Positions 18,721-27,678 of a stretch of 64,000 nt of DNA are shown piece after piece (the stretch's first letter is position 1; every line of letters starts with the position of its first letter). The translations under genes were made by a program, and so were the position numbers. The stretch is from Hyphomicrobiales bacterium (GTDB taxonomy: Bacteria > Pseudomonadota > Alphaproteobacteria > Rhizobiales > Rhizobiaceae). The DNA is taken from assembly GCA_900468065.1 (NCBI GenBank), contig UBTA01000057.1:1-64000 (forward strand). Reading direction: 5' to 3'. The notes beneath the pieces are model-generated. The model made no database searches and was not told the origin of the DNA. It saw only the letters and a program-made list of their open reading frames with translations.

Positions 18721-19764
18721 ATGACCGCAGCAGATATCGCCGCCCCCTCCGCCGGTAGCCGGAAAATCAAGCGGCTGGCGATCGGCATCGTACTGTTCCT
18801 GATCGTCTATTGCGGCGCATGGTTTGTCGCGGCCAACCAGATCGAGACGCGGCTGGGGGCCTTCCTGACAGAGAAGAAGGCGAGCGGTTCATCGGCGGAA
18901 TGCGACGCCCTGACGGTGCGCGGCTTTCCCTTCCGCATCGGCCTGTTCTGCGACAGCGTGCGCCTCGATGACACGGCACGCGGAGCATCGGCGTCTTTTG
19001 GCGCGCTGCGGTCGGCCGCCCAGGTCTACCGGCCGGGCCATGCCATCATCGAGCTCGACGGCCCGGCGGAAATCCGCTTCTCCCCCGGCATGACAGTCTC
19101 TGCCGATTGGGAACTCATGCATGCCAGCGTGCAGGCGGCACTCTCCGGCCTTGACCGCACCTCGCTCACCTATGACAAGCTGGCCGGCACGGCCATGCTG
19201 CCGGCTTTCGAAGATGATGCCGCACCCGGCGACACCCACAAGGTCATCTTCAATGCCGGGCATGGCGAGGCCCATTTCCGCCAGAACGGCAACGATCTCG
19301 ACGCAGCCCTCAGTGTCGACGCATTCGATCTGAAACTGGACAACGGACTGGGCCTGCTGCCGCCCGTCAACGCCAGCGCCGACATGACAATCGTCGATCG
19401 CGCCTCATTGATGCAGCGGGGCGGCTGGAAGCCGGACGCCCTGCGGGGCAGCAAGGGCGAGATGCGCAACCTGACACTCGATCTCGGCAACGGCATGGTG
19501 ACATCAGCCTCCGGCCCGTTCAGCGTCAACGACCAAGGCCTGATCTCGGGAGAATTCAGCGTCACCATGAAGAATATCGAGGGCTGGCGCCAGAACCTCG
19601 TCAAGGTGTTCACCGACAAGGACGGCACAGTCATGGTCAACAACATCGCCAACATGTTGACGGCGCTGGCCGACGGCAAGAACGAGGCGACGGTGAAGCT
19701 CAACGTGCGCGATGGGATTGCGTTTCTGGCGTTCTTTCCGATTGGGGAACTGCCGCAGCTTTGA
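18721..19764 (+). CDS. DUF2125 domain-containing protein
   Basis: A 347-residue protein with one N-terminal membrane helix (about 19-38, LAIGIVLFLIVYCGAWFVA) and a large extracytoplasmic DUF2125 domain. Two conserved Cys (AECDALTVRG, GLFCDSVRL) flank the motif VRGFPFRIGLFC. The rest is beta-rich with repeated short strand segments, reminiscent of AsmA/YdgA-like lipid-transport or envelope proteins, but function is unknown. The frame is open upstream to 18334, but the ATG at 18721 starts exactly before the membrane anchor and fits the family. Confidence 0.88.
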   Translation: MTAADIAAPSAGSRKIKRLAIGIVLFLIVYCGAWFVAANQIETRLGAFLTEKKASGSSAECDALTVRGFPFRIGLFCDSVRLDDTARGASASFGALRSAAQVYRPGHAIIELDGPAEIRFSPGMTVSADWELMHASVQAALSGLDRTSLTYDKLAGTAMLPAFEDDAAPGDTHKVIFNAGHGEAHFRQNGNDLDAALSVDAFDLKLDNGLGLLPPVNASADMTIVDRASLMQRGGWKPDALRGSKGEMRNLTLDLGNGMVTSASGPFSVNDQGLISGEFSVTMKNIEGWRQNLVKVFTDKDGTVMVNNIANMLTALADGKNEATVKLNVRDGIAFLAFFPIGELPQL

Positions 19765-19798
19765 TGGGGCGGCTAAAGTAAGCTTTTCTTGCCTGATA

Positions 19799-19913
19799 AG
19801 CCCCTCATCCGCTCTGCCGAACACCTTCTCCCCGTTTTGACGGGGAGAAGGACCAAGCGGCGACCTCCGTCGTCCCCTCTCCCTGCTTGCGAGGAGAGGG
19901 CTAGGGTGAGGGG
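19799..19913. repeat. RIME-like intergenic palindromic element, copy A2
   Basis: Inverted copy of the unit at 12433-12544. It runs CCCCTCATCC, the hairpin CTTCTCCCCG/CGGGGAGAAG, then CCCTCTCC/GGAGAGGG and CTAGGGTGAGGGGC. It sits between the convergent DUF2125 and tyrC genes. Confidence 0.75.
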
Positions 19914-19944
19914 CAAAGCGGCAATGTAGTGGGTGACGACCCGC

Positions 19945-20868
19945 CTACTTCTGATCCATCGCATGCCGCCCGAAATCGGCCATGTCGGTATCCTGGCCGG
20001 CCTGAACGATTGACCGGCGGATGGCACGGGTGCGGGTGAAGAGGTCGAACAGCTTGTCGCCGTCGCCCCAGCGGATCGCGCGTTGCAGATAGGCGAGATC
20101 CTCGGAAAAGCGCGACAGCATTTCAAGGATCGCGTCCTTGTTGTGCAGGCAGACGTCGCGCCACATGGTTGGGTCGGAGGCGGCGAGACGGGTGAAATCA
20201 CGGAAACCGGAAGCGGAATATTTGATGACTTCCGATTCGGTCACGGCCTCCAGATCGTCGGCTGTTCCGACGATGTTGTAGGCGATGATATGCGGCAGGT
20301 GCGAGACGATCGCCAAAACCTTGTCGTGATGTTCCGGGTCCATGTCATCGACCATCGAGCCCAGCGTTTCCCAGAAGGTGCGCAGCTTTGCCTTGGCCGT
20401 CTCGTCGGTATCCGGCAGCGGTGTCAGGATGCACCAGCGGCCCTTGAACAGGCCGATGAAGCCGGCATCCGGGCCGGAATATTCGGTACCGGCAATGGGG
20501 TGCCCGGGGATGAAATGGACGCCCGGCGGCATGTGCGGCGCCATCTGGGCGATCACCGAGCCCTTGGTGGAGCCGACGTCGGTGACGATCGCGTCCGGCT
20601 TCAGGTTCGGGGCAATCTCGGCGGCGACTGCGCCAGAGGCACCGACAGGCACCGAGACGATGACCAGATCGGCATCCTTGACAGCTTCAGCCGCCGATGT
20701 CGTATAGCGGTCGCCGAGGCTCAGCTCCTGTGCCCGCTTCAACGTCGCTTCACTGCGCGTCGCGACCACGACGGAACCGGCAAGACCCTTGTCCTTGATC
20801 TCGCGGGCGATCGACGAGCCGATCAGGCCGATGCCGATCAGCGCGATGGTTTCAAACTGCTTTGCCAT
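19945..20868 (-). CDS. tyrC: Prephenate/arogenate (cyclohexadienyl) dehydrogenase
   Basis: NAD-dependent oxidative decarboxylase of tyrosine synthesis (307 residues). The Rossmann motif GIGLIGSSIAREI lies at about residues 12-24. VIVSVPVGAS, TDVGSTKGSVI and the conserved HPIAGTEYSGPDAGF with catalytic His near residue 145 follow. The helical C-terminal part has SHLPHIIAYNIVG and ASGFRDFTRLAASDPTMWRD. There is no ACT domain. The ATG at 20868 overlaps the hisC stop by 1 nt (TGATGG), indicating translational coupling downstream of hisC. Confidence 0.94.
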   Translation of the reverse strand: MAKQFETIALIGIGLIGSSIAREIKDKGLAGSVVVATRSEATLKRAQELSLGDRYTTSAAEAVKDADLVIVSVPVGASGAVAAEIAPNLKPDAIVTDVGSTKGSVIAQMAPHMPPGVHFIPGHPIAGTEYSGPDAGFIGLFKGRWCILTPLPDTDETAKAKLRTFWETLGSMVDDMDPEHHDKVLAIVSHLPHIIAYNIVGTADDLEAVTESEVIKYSASGFRDFTRLAASDPTMWRDVCLHNKDAILEMLSRFSEDLAYLQRAIRWGDGDKLFDLFTRTRAIRRSIVQAGQDTDMADFGRHAMDQK

Positions 20869-21974
20869 CACGCCCGGCCCATGAACTCGGTGAGCGCAGC
20901 GATCACGCCTTCATTGGCTTCCGCCGAGCCGATGGTCATGCGCAGCGCATTGGGCAGGCCATAGCCGCGCACCGCCCGCAGGATGAAACCGCGGCTGGTC
21001 AGGAACTCGTCGGCTTCCGGCGCGCGCTTGCCGTCGATATCGGGGAAATGGATCAGCACGAAATTGGTGACCGACGGCGTCACCCGCAGACCGAGCGCGG
21101 AGAGCGCATCGGTCAGCTTGCCGAGCCAGAGCGAATTGTGCTCGAGCGCAGTCGCCATAAATGCCTGATCGCGGATCGCGGCGGCACCGGCGGCAATCGC
21201 CGGCGCATTCATGTTGAACGGCCCACGCACCCGGTTCAGCGCATCGATGATGGCAAGCGGCGCATACATCCAGCCAACCCGCAGAGCAGCAAGCCCGTGG
21301 ATCTTCGAGAATGTGCGGGTCATCACCACGTTCCGGTTGGACGACACCAGCTCGAGGCCTGCTTCATAATCATTGCGGCGGACATACTCCGCATAGGCCG
21401 CATCGAGAACCAGAATGACATTCTTCGGCAGACCAGCCTGCAGGCGGCGCACTTCATCGACCGGGACATAGGTGCCGGTCGGATTGCCTGGATTGGCAAG
21501 GAAAACCATCTTGGTCTTCGGCGTTACCGCGGCCAGGATGGCATCGACGGTGACGTGGCAATCGTTTTCCGGCACCGTGACCGGCGTAGCACCGGCGCCC
21601 ATGATCTGGATCTTGTAGACGAGGAAACCATGCTCGGTGATGATCGCTTCGTCGCCGGGGGCGAGGTAGACATGGCAGAGCAGACCGAGCAGTTCGTCGG
21701 ACCCGTTGCCGCACATCAGGTTGGCCGTGTTCAGGCCATAGACGGAGGCGATGGCCTCACGCAGCTCGATCGCCTGGCCATCCGGATAGATTTCAAGCTT
21801 TGCGGCGGCTTTCTGAAAGGCTTCGATCGCCTTCGGGTTCGGCCCGAGCGGGGTCTCGTTGGAGGACAGCTTGTAGACCTTGGCAACACCCGGCGCATGC
21901 TCCTTGCCCGGCACGTAAGCGGCAATATCGAGGATACCGGGGCGTGGTGTGGGGCTCGTAAGGTCTGTGCTCAT
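20868..21974 (-). CDS. hisC: Histidinol-phosphate aminotransferase
   Basis: PLP fold-I aminotransferase (368 residues) that makes histidinol phosphate from imidazole-acetol phosphate. Linked to tyrC, it probably also transaminates aromatic precursors. Motifs are [33 protein letters not shown], the Asp-Tyr pair in VLDAAYAEY, the PLP-lysine stretch [17 protein letters not shown] and the closing ALRMTIG. The ATG at 21974 was chosen. The frame remains open to 22163, but that part is a palindromic repeat (22074-22199). The hisC-tyrC pair is the usual rhizobial order. Confidence 0.95.
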   Translation of the reverse strand: MSTDLTSPTPRPGILDIAAYVPGKEHAPGVAKVYKLSSNETPLGPNPKAIEAFQKAAAKLEIYPDGQAIELREAIASVYGLNTANLMCGNGSDELLGLLCHVYLAPGDEAIITEHGFLVYKIQIMGAGATPVTVPENDCHVTVDAILAAVTPKTKMVFLANPGNPTGTYVPVDEVRRLQAGLPKNVILVLDAAYAEYVRRNDYEAGLELVSSNRNVVMTRTFSKIHGLAALRVGWMYAPLAIIDALNRVRGPFNMNAPAIAAGAAAIRDQAFMATALEHNSLWLGKLTDALSALGLRVTPSVTNFVLIHFPDIDGKRAPEADEFLTSRGFILRAVRGYGLPNALRMTIGSAEANEGVIAALTEFMGRA

Positions 21975-22073
21975 GGGATCAGCTTTCGGCGACAGGGAAA
22001 TGACGCTCAGGCAATACCGGTGCAGCGGGTTTTTGTCGAGTGTGGCGTTGTTTCTTCGCTCACACCTCTGACT

Positions 22074-22199
22074 TACCCCCTCTGTCGGCGACGCCGACAT
22101 CTCCCCCACAAGGGGGGAGATCGGCCGTAACTCCGAAGCAAGGGAAAAGAACAATCTCCCCACTTGTGGGGGAGATGTCAGCGAAGCTGACAGAGGGGC
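22074..22199. repeat. Intergenic palindromic element, family B, copy 1
   Basis: The unit is CCCCCTCTGTCGGCG...GCCGACATCTCCCCCACAAG, a central GGGAAAAGAACAATCTCCCC, then CTTGTGGGGGAGATGTCAGC...GCTGACAGAGGGG. The outer ends are inverted copies of each other. A second copy with the same core (GGGAAAAGAACGATCTCCC) lies at 27466-27652. Confidence 0.72.
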
Positions 22200-22220
22200 G
22201 ACTTGGCCCTGCGGCCAATT

Positions 22221-22967
22221 CTACCTCCCAGCATCCCGCGTCGTCGGCACACCCTGCGGTGCCAGCACCGGCACGAAGACGCGGCGCGAGGCGCGGGCGG
22301 CGACCGGCAGGCCTTGGTAGAGCCGTTTCTGCGCCTCGACGATGATCACCCCGGAAAACACCGGCCAGAGCGACCGGCCGATGCGTTCGAAGGCCTGGCG
22401 CATCTTCAGGATCACCTTCAGTTTGGACGGCGGAAAGAACAAGGCCTCGGCTGAAGCGCCGGGGGTAAAGTTGGTTTCGCGCAGAAGCGCGGTCAATTGC
22501 CCCCGTGAATAGGGCCGGCCGGACCCGAAGGGCGTGTGCTCCATGCGCGCCCAGACACCGCGGCGATTCGGCACGACGATCACTAAGCGCCCGCCCGGTG
22601 CCAAAATGCGCCAGAGTTCCTTCATCGTCTCGCGTGGATTTTCCGCGAATTCAAGAGAATGGACCATCAGCACCCGGTCGATCGACGAATCGGGCAGCGG
22701 CAGTTCCTCGTCAAAGATCAGCGCCGTCGAGGAGAGTTCGGCGACCGGCCAGTTCACCGCGCCCTGGCCCGCCGGCATGAAGGCGAAGGTGCGCTCGGTG
22801 TCGGCGCGAAAACGATCGAGATAGGGAACGGCGTAGCCAAGCCCGACCAGCCGCTCCTCCGGCAGCCGCGCCCACACGGATGACAGCGCCATACCGATCG
22901 ATTGTTCGGCAAATCGCCCGAGGCGGGAATGATAGAATTGGCGAAGATCGACGATATCTGCGTGCAT
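22221..22967 (-). CDS. Class I SAM-dependent methyltransferase
   Basis: A 248-residue cytosolic protein with a Methyltransf_11-like core. The substrate and SAM face includes LPLPDSSIDRVLMVHSLEF (motif IV region) and LWRILAPGGRLVIVVPNR (post-motif). The Gly-rich motif I is degenerate: GLGYAVPYLDRF replaces the usual E/DxGxGxG, as is common in this rhizobial subgroup. Substrate is unknown. It is divergent from gloB by 87 bp. Catalytic competence is not certain because of the weak motif I. Confidence 0.85.
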   Translation of the reverse strand: MHADIVDLRQFYHSRLGRFAEQSIGMALSSVWARLPEERLVGLGYAVPYLDRFRADTERTFAFMPAGQGAVNWPVAELSSTALIFDEELPLPDSSIDRVLMVHSLEFAENPRETMKELWRILAPGGRLVIVVPNRRGVWARMEHTPFGSGRPYSRGQLTALLRETNFTPGASAEALFFPPSKLKVILKMRQAFERIGRSLWPVFSGVIIVEAQKRLYQGLPVAARASRRVFVPVLAPQGVPTTRDAGR

Positions 22968-23054
22968 ACCCTCATGTTAGACTGGAACGGGTGGACTTCA
23001 AGGCGGCGCTCACTACATTCGCCATAACAACCCGCCCTCCGCAGGAAACCCTTC

Positions 23055-23825
23055 ATGGCCAATCTCGACATCGAACTCTTCCCGTGCCGCACCGATAATT
23101 TCGGCGTGCTGATCCACGATCCGGAAAGCGGCGCCACCGCCTCGATCGATGCGCCCGAGGAAGCAGCCATCCTGGCGGCGTTGAAACGCCGTGGCTGGAC
23201 GCTGACGCATATCCTGACGACCCACCACCATCCCGACCATGTGGATGCCAACCTGGCGCTAAAGACGCGCTATGAGGCGACGATCATCGGCCCGGAAAAC
23301 GAGGCCTCGAAAATTCCTGGGCTCGACATGACCATCGGCGATGGCGGCGATTTCGAGTTCGCTGGCCATACGGTGCATGTTTTCGAAACACCGGGGCACA
23401 CCGCCGGGCATATCTGTTTCTATTTTCCCGAAGACAAGCTCTTGTTTTCCGCCGACACGCTGTTTGCGCTTGGCTGCGGCCGTCTCTTCGAGGGCACCCC
23501 TGCGCAGATGTGGACCTCGCTGCAGAAACTGATGGCGCTGCCGGATGATACGGTGGTCTATTTCGGCCATGAATATACGCTCTCGAATGCCCGTTTCGCG
23601 GTGACCGTCGATCCGGATAACGCAGCGCTGAAGTCCCGTGTGGCCGAGATCGAGGCCCTGCGCGCCAAGGGCAGCTTTACCGCGCCGACAACACTGGGGC
23701 TGGAAAAGGCCACCAACCCCTTCCTGCGTCCGCATGATGCCGCCATAAGGGCACATCTACAGATGGACAACGCATCGGACGCCGAAGTCTTTGCCGAAAT
23801 CCGCAAGCGCAAGGATAATTTCTAA
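23055..23825 (+). CDS. gloB: Hydroxyacylglutathione hydrolase (glyoxalase II)
   Basis: Zinc metallo-beta-lactamase-fold hydrolase (256 residues) that releases D-lactate and glutathione from S-lactoylglutathione in methylglyoxal detoxification. The metal motif [11 protein letters not shown] lies near residues 56-66. [13 protein letters not shown], the Asp ligand in [17 protein letters not shown] and the last His in [14 protein letters not shown] are intact, and a C-terminal glyoxalase II domain ends with NPFLR. It shares one base with the following cupin gene (TAATG), so the two are coupled. Confidence 0.96.
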   Translation: MANLDIELFPCRTDNFGVLIHDPESGATASIDAPEEAAILAALKRRGWTLTHILTTHHHPDHVDANLALKTRYEATIIGPENEASKIPGLDMTIGDGGDFEFAGHTVHVFETPGHTAGHICFYFPEDKLLFSADTLFALGCGRLFEGTPAQMWTSLQKLMALPDDTVVYFGHEYTLSNARFAVTVDPDNAALKSRVAEIEALRAKGSFTAPTTLGLEKATNPFLRPHDAAIRAHLQMDNASDAEVFAEIRKRKDNF

Positions 23826-24268
23826 TGGACGTTCAACTGCCGCTGTCGGCGCAAGCCATTATTGAAACGTTGAAAATGCAGCGCCACCCGGAAGGCGGCT
23901 GGTATATCCAGACGTTCAAGGACAAGGCGGGCGGCCCACGTGGCCACTCGACCGCCATCTACTATCTCTTGGAGCGCGGGGAACGCTCGCACTGGCACCG
24001 CGTGCGCGATGCCGTCGAGGTCTGGCACTTCTATGCCGGCGCACCCTTAGCGCTCAGCATCGCCGAGGACGGCAAACCGGCCACCACCGTCACGCTCGGT
24101 TCCAATATCCTGATCGGTGAACTGCCGCAGGCCGTGGTGCCGGCCAACGGATGGCAATCGGCGACTTCGCTCGGAGCCTGGACACTCGTCGGCTGCACCG
24201 TTTCGCCCGGCTTTGATTTTTCGGCGTTCGAAATGGCCCCCGCAGACTGGCATCCCCCGGCAGCTTGA
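23825..24268 (+). CDS. Cupin domain-containing protein (DUF985 / Cupin_5)
   Basis: A 147-residue single-domain cupin. The start AIIETLKMQRHPEGGWYIQTF, then STAIYYLLERGERSHWHRV, DAVEVWHFYAGAPLALSI and the closing LVGCTVSPGFDFSAFEMA are the DUF985 family pattern. Family members have been linked to metal binding or sugar/uronate chemistry, but no activity can be assigned. Its start codon overlaps the gloB stop by 1 nt. Confidence 0.9.
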   Translation: MDVQLPLSAQAIIETLKMQRHPEGGWYIQTFKDKAGGPRGHSTAIYYLLERGERSHWHRVRDAVEVWHFYAGAPLALSIAEDGKPATTVTLGSNILIGELPQAVVPANGWQSATSLGAWTLVGCTVSPGFDFSAFEMAPADWHPPAA

Positions 24269-24270
24269 GC

Positions 24271-25167
24271 CTATTCGGCCGGTTGCACGGCACTCGAGCG
24301 GTCTCGGAAGATGATATCCTTGGCCGCAAGAACCGCGCCGCCGGTCACGAACAGACAGGCGAGCGCAATGCGCCACGACGGTTCGGCAAAGCCGAAAGCG
24401 ATCAATACCAGCGTCGAGAGAACCGGTGCGGCATAGCTGGCGACGCCGAGGATCTGGATATTGCCGTTCTTGACCCCGTAATCCCAGGCATAGAAGGCAG
24501 CACCCACCGGCAACAGGCCGAGACCGGCAACAGCGACCCACTGCGTTGCCGTCTCCGGCCACACCGTGGTTTCGAGGCCAAGATGGCAGAGGAACGACAG
24601 CGCCGCGGTTGCCAGGCAATAACCTGTGACGACATCCGTCGAGACCGCCTCGAACCGCCGCGTCAGCAGCGAATAGCCGGACCAGGTGAAAGCGCAGGCA
24701 AGGGCCGCGCTATAGCCCATGACATAGGCATTATCGAACTGAACGCCATTGCGCGCCACAATCAGGATCGTGCCGGCCAGACCGCAAATCGCCCCGGCGA
24801 CGTGATACCAGCGCAGCCGTTCGCCCGGCAAAAGGGCCGAGCCGACGACGATCAACAGCGGCCACAGATAGGCAATCAGCCCGGCCTCAATCGCCGGAGC
24901 GTTCCGAAGCGCCGTGAAATACAGAAAATGGTAGCCGAACAGGCCGGCAATGCCGACGATCCAGACTTTGGCGGGCTGCTTGAGAAGCGCCAGCCGCTCA
25001 GGCTTGAGCGCCAGCACCACAAGGCCGGGAATGCTGCCGATCGAAAAACAGATGGCCGAAAGCTGGAAGGGCGGCATGGTGCCGGAAGCGGCCGTGAACA
25101 GCGCCAGCAGCGACCACATCAGGATCGCCGAAAAGCCGATCAGCGTTGCCTTGACTTTCATGCGCAT
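24271..25167 (-). CDS. yddG: DMT (EamA) family exporter, YddG-like aromatic amino-acid exporter
   Basis: A 298-residue inner-membrane protein with ten predicted helices in two EamA repeats. The N-terminal ATLIGFSAILMWSLLALFTAASG and the repeat-like WSGYSLLTRRFEAVSTD and AAPVLSTLVLIAFGFAEPSWRIALA resemble YddG, the aromatic amino-acid exporter. Substrate is inferred from similarity only. An alternative start is the ATG six bases downstream (25161). It is convergent with the cupin gene, leaving a 2-bp gap, and is followed upstream on the same strand by DUF3108. Confidence 0.83.
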   Translation of the reverse strand: MRMKVKATLIGFSAILMWSLLALFTAASGTMPPFQLSAICFSIGSIPGLVVLALKPERLALLKQPAKVWIVGIAGLFGYHFLYFTALRNAPAIEAGLIAYLWPLLIVVGSALLPGERLRWYHVAGAICGLAGTILIVARNGVQFDNAYVMGYSAALACAFTWSGYSLLTRRFEAVSTDVVTGYCLATAALSFLCHLGLETTVWPETATQWVAVAGLGLLPVGAAFYAWDYGVKNGNIQILGVASYAAPVLSTLVLIAFGFAEPSWRIALACLFVTGGAVLAAKDIIFRDRSSAVQPAE

Positions 25168-25190
25168 GCCCCCCGGCCTGAATGGAAATG

Positions 25191-25967
25191 TCAGCTGCCG
25201 AACCGCGTTGCCCAGATGGTGACCGGGCCGTAGCTGGTCGGGATGCGGACGTAGACCGGAGCATATACATTGACCGCATCGGCCTTGGCAAACCAGATTT
25301 CCATGGTTTCCAGCTTGCGCAGGTAATCGACGTCATCGCGGCCCTTGCGGAAGCCGGATTTCGGCACGAACTTGATGCCGCAGACGATGACATCGCCCGA
25401 AAAACCCTCTGTCTTGAAGGGCCGGGTTCCCTTGGGGGAAAGCTTCAGGTCCATGCGCGATTCGCCGTCGAAGATCGGCACGCTCTTCGGGCAGACCCGC
25501 GTATCAGCCGGAAAGATCAGGCCCGACAGCGGATCGACGACATTGCGCATATCGTCCTTGGTGACCGGCACCCAGTTCTTCGGGATCTTGCGCGGCGGCT
25601 TCATCGAGGCGGACACGACATCGCCATCGCGGAACTGGACGTCGATCGCCCGGCCCTTCTTGCCGGTCTGATACTTGACCCGATATTCCGAGGCGCTCAG
25701 CTGTTCCCGGCCGACGACGCCGGATACCGACGTTTCGCCCGAGGTCTGGGCGAAGATATCAGCAAGCCCAGCGGAATTCATCGTGCCGGAAATCGTATAG
25801 CGCTTGTCGTTCAACGCGGTGTGGAACGATGCCTTGGCAATCGGCAGGCCGGCAAGCGATATGCTGTAATCCGTATTATGCGTCACATCGACGGCATACG
25901 CCGTGCCTGTGGAAAACGTTGCCGTGGCAAACGCCAGAAGCGCCGAGAAACCGATGCGCCAGTTCAT
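25191..25967 (-). CDS. Exported DUF3108 domain protein
   Basis: A 258-residue predicted periplasmic protein. The ATG at 25967 gives a clean signal peptide (IGFSALLAFATATFSTGTAYA, split here by its cleavage after AYA). DUF3108 follows: DYSISLAGLPIAKASFHTAL, DVQFRDGDVVSASMKPPRK and a C-terminal VRIPTSYGPVTIWATRF. Function is unknown; the family forms a beta-barrel-like fold. The frame is open to 26075 but without a plausible signal, so the shorter start is preferred. Confidence 0.88.
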   Translation of the reverse strand: MNWRIGFSALLAFATATFSTGTAYAVDVTHNTDYSISLAGLPIAKASFHTALNDKRYTISGTMNSAGLADIFAQTSGETSVSGVVGREQLSASEYRVKYQTGKKGRAIDVQFRDGDVVSASMKPPRKIPKNWVPVTKDDMRNVVDPLSGLIFPADTRVCPKSVPIFDGESRMDLKLSPKGTRPFKTEGFSGDVIVCGIKFVPKSGFRKGRDDVDYLRKLETMEIWFAKADAVNVYAPVYVRIPTSYGPVTIWATRFGS

Positions 25968-26214
25968 TCCAGATGCCCTTCCATTTTCGCTCACGCGACA
26001 CGTCCGTTCATGTAACCCTAGGCGATACGGCGGGTTTGCGGCATTTCTGCGCCGGGAAGCCCGCTTTTGCCACAAGCCTTAACCCATGGACCAATAAACT
26101 GGAATTGGTCGCCGCAAAGATGTATACCGGCCAAGAGAATCCAAACAGATCGGCTTCTCCGGCTTGAAAGACCCCACGTTTCTCAAGAGTTTTCCCGGAA
26201 AACGAAGGTTTGGC

Positions 26215-26243
26215 TTGACGCCGCGGCTCTCGCTGACTATAGA
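26215..26243 (+). promoter_or_regulatory. Consensus sigma-70 promoter for rpmB
   Basis: A -35 box TTGACG (26215-26220) and a -10 box TATAGA (26238-26243) are separated by exactly 17 bp. This is an unusually good match for an alphaproteobacterial promoter, about 95 bp before the rpmB start, and consistent with strong ribosomal-protein expression. Confidence 0.72.
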
Positions 26244-26335
26244 ACCGCAACTTTCCAATCATGGCCAACGGAATGCGGCCTGGGCTTATGGCCCGCCAAC
26301 GCATGGACCGAAGGCGAAACGAAAATAGGTGCATC

Positions 26336-26638
26336 ATGTCCCGTAGTTGCGAATTGACCGGCAAGGGCGTCCAGTCGGGCAACAATGTGAGCCACGCAAA
26401 CAACAAGACCAAGCGCAAGTTCCTTCCGAACCTGTGCCAGGTTACGTTGATTTCCGACGTGCTCGGCCAGCGTTACCGTCTGCGCGTTTCGGCCGCAGCT
26501 CTGCGTTCGGTTGAACACCGCGGTGGTCTCGACGCATTCCTGATCAAGGCTGACGAAGTCGAGCTGTCGATGCGCGCTCGTCTGCTGCGCCGCCAGATCG
26601 TCAAGAAGACGGCTGAAGCCGTCGCTCTTGCCGCTTAA
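26336..26638 (+). CDS. rpmB: 50S ribosomal protein L28
   Basis: A 100-residue component of the large ribosomal subunit. The N-terminal [20 protein letters not shown] and [15 protein letters not shown] are diagnostic of L28. The C-terminal tail ([18 protein letters not shown]) is longer than in E. coli, as is usual in alphaproteobacteria. The frame is open from 26261, but the ATG at 26336 begins at the conserved Met-Ser-Arg. It is monocistronic between a consensus promoter and a hairpin terminator. Confidence 0.97.
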   Translation: MSRSCELTGKGVQSGNNVSHANNKTKRKFLPNLCQVTLISDVLGQRYRLRVSAAALRSVEHRGGLDAFLIKADEVELSMRARLLRRQIVKKTAEAVALAA

Positions 26639-26662
26639 TCGGCACACTTGACGCTACAGATT

Positions 26663-26697
26663 AAAGGGCTTGCCAGGGCAACCGGCGAGCCTTTTTC
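26663..26697 (+). terminator. Rho-independent terminator after rpmB
   Basis: A 12-bp hairpin (AAAGGGCTTGCC against GGCGAGCCTTTT, with G-U wobbles, loop of 9 nt) merges into a T run 25 bp after the rpmB stop. Confidence 0.78.
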
Positions 26698-26801
26698 TCG
26701 TGTAAGATTGACAGTAAACCGTTCGCGGCTTGCCGGGCTCGAAGCACGGTGAATTGCGGGCTCAGATGACTCCAACTGGTGGCATACCCCAGGATAAAAA
26801 A

Positions 26802-27440
26802 ATGCTTTCAAACCGCACGTTCCTAACCTATGTCGCGCTGATGACCCTTGTGGTCGTGGCCTCCAATTTCCTGGTCCAGTACCCCCTGCCCGGCTCGATC
26901 GCCGGCATGCAGCTGGGTGATCTCCTGACCTGGGGCGCCTTCAGCTATCCGATCGCCTTTCTCGTCACCGACCTCACCAACCGCCAGTTCGGACCCCGCA
27001 CTGCCCGCAAGGTGGTGATCGCCGGGTTTGCCGTCGCCATTATCCTCTCAGTGCTGGTGGCCACGCCGCGCATCGCGATCGCGTCAGGCTCCGCCTTCCT
27101 GCTCGGCCAGCTTCTGGATATCTCGGTCTTCAACAAGCTGCGGATGCAGAGCTGGTGGCGCGCGCCGCTGGTCGGCTCGCTGTTCGGCTCCTTCCTCGAC
27201 ACGGCGATCTTCTTCTCGTTCGCTTTTGCCGCGTTCTTCGTCTTCTTCGGCCCGAACGATCCTTTCGCACTCGAAAGCGCCCCGATCCTCGGCGTGATGA
27301 CGGCAGAGGCTCCGCGCTGGATCTCCTGGGCGCTCGGTGACCTCAGCGTCAAGATCATCGTCGGCCTGGTGATGCTGTTGCCCTATGGCGCGCTGATGAA
27401 CGTGATCAAGCCTATGCCGGGGGCGAAGGCAAGCGCCTGA
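26802..27440 (+). CDS. yhhQ: Queuosine precursor transporter (VUT/YhhQ family)
   Basis: A 212-residue inner-membrane protein that imports preQ0/preQ1 for tRNA queuosine synthesis. About six helices are seen. Family landmarks are VVVASNFLVQYPL, TWGAFSYPIAFLVTDLTNRQFG, the Ser/Gly/Asp region PLVGSLFGSFLDTAIFFSFAF and the C-terminal KIIVGLVMLLPYGAL. The ATG at 26802 was chosen because an AGGA box lies about 8 nt upstream; in-frame starts at 26766 and 26730 lack one. No convincing preQ1 riboswitch was found in the leader. Confidence 0.9.
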   Translation: MLSNRTFLTYVALMTLVVVASNFLVQYPLPGSIAGMQLGDLLTWGAFSYPIAFLVTDLTNRQFGPRTARKVVIAGFAVAIILSVLVATPRIAIASGSAFLLGQLLDISVFNKLRMQSWWRAPLVGSLFGSFLDTAIFFSFAFAAFFVFFGPNDPFALESAPILGVMTAEAPRWISWALGDLSVKIIVGLVMLLPYGALMNVIKPMPGAKASA

Positions 27441-27465
27441 GCTGCTTGAAGCCGCAAGGGGGCGA

Positions 27466-27652
27466 CAGAGCAAGTTCGCCGCCTCTGTCACTCCCGTGCC
27501 ATCTCCCCCACAAGGGGGGGGAGATTGACCGAGATTTTGCGGCTTCCTGACAGCGTGGCAAGTTGAGGTGTGGCCGGTGAGGGAAAAGAACGATCTCCCG
27601 CACCTGTGGGGGAGATGTCAGCGCAGCTGACAGAGGCGGCGAACTTGCTCTG
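27466..27652. repeat. Family B palindromic element with perfect 25-bp terminal inverted repeats
   Basis: The 187-bp unit is bounded by exact inverted 25-mers (27466-27490 and 27628-27652; arms begin CAGAGCAAGTTCGCCGCCTC). Inside are ATCTCCCCCACAAGGGGG, GGGAAAAGAACGATCTCCC and CTGTGGGGGAGATGTCAGC, shared with 22074-22199. It encodes nothing. The structure is that of a small non-autonomous (MITE-like) element or transcript-end hairpin between convergent genes. Confidence 0.75.
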
Positions 27653-27678
27653 AGTTCCCGACTCACTGCACCGGCTCG

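Noticed and set aside
20862-22130. 422-codon frame opposite hisC
   Set aside because: It overlaps the conserved hisC gene fully and runs into a palindromic repeat.
21975-22163. 63-codon N-terminal extension of hisC
   Set aside because: The extension is encoded by a palindromic repeat and lies before the conserved family start at 21974.
22074-22199. Repeated CTCCCCC/GGGGGAG units as a CRISPR array
   Set aside because: There are only two inverted copies with no regular spacers, and a relative occurs elsewhere between genes. It is a palindromic element, not CRISPR.
26639-26801. Possible preQ1 riboswitch before the queuosine-precursor transporter
   Set aside because: The A-rich stretch before the ATG is suggestive, but no preQ1-I/II/III core (P1 stem plus conserved loop) could be drawn.
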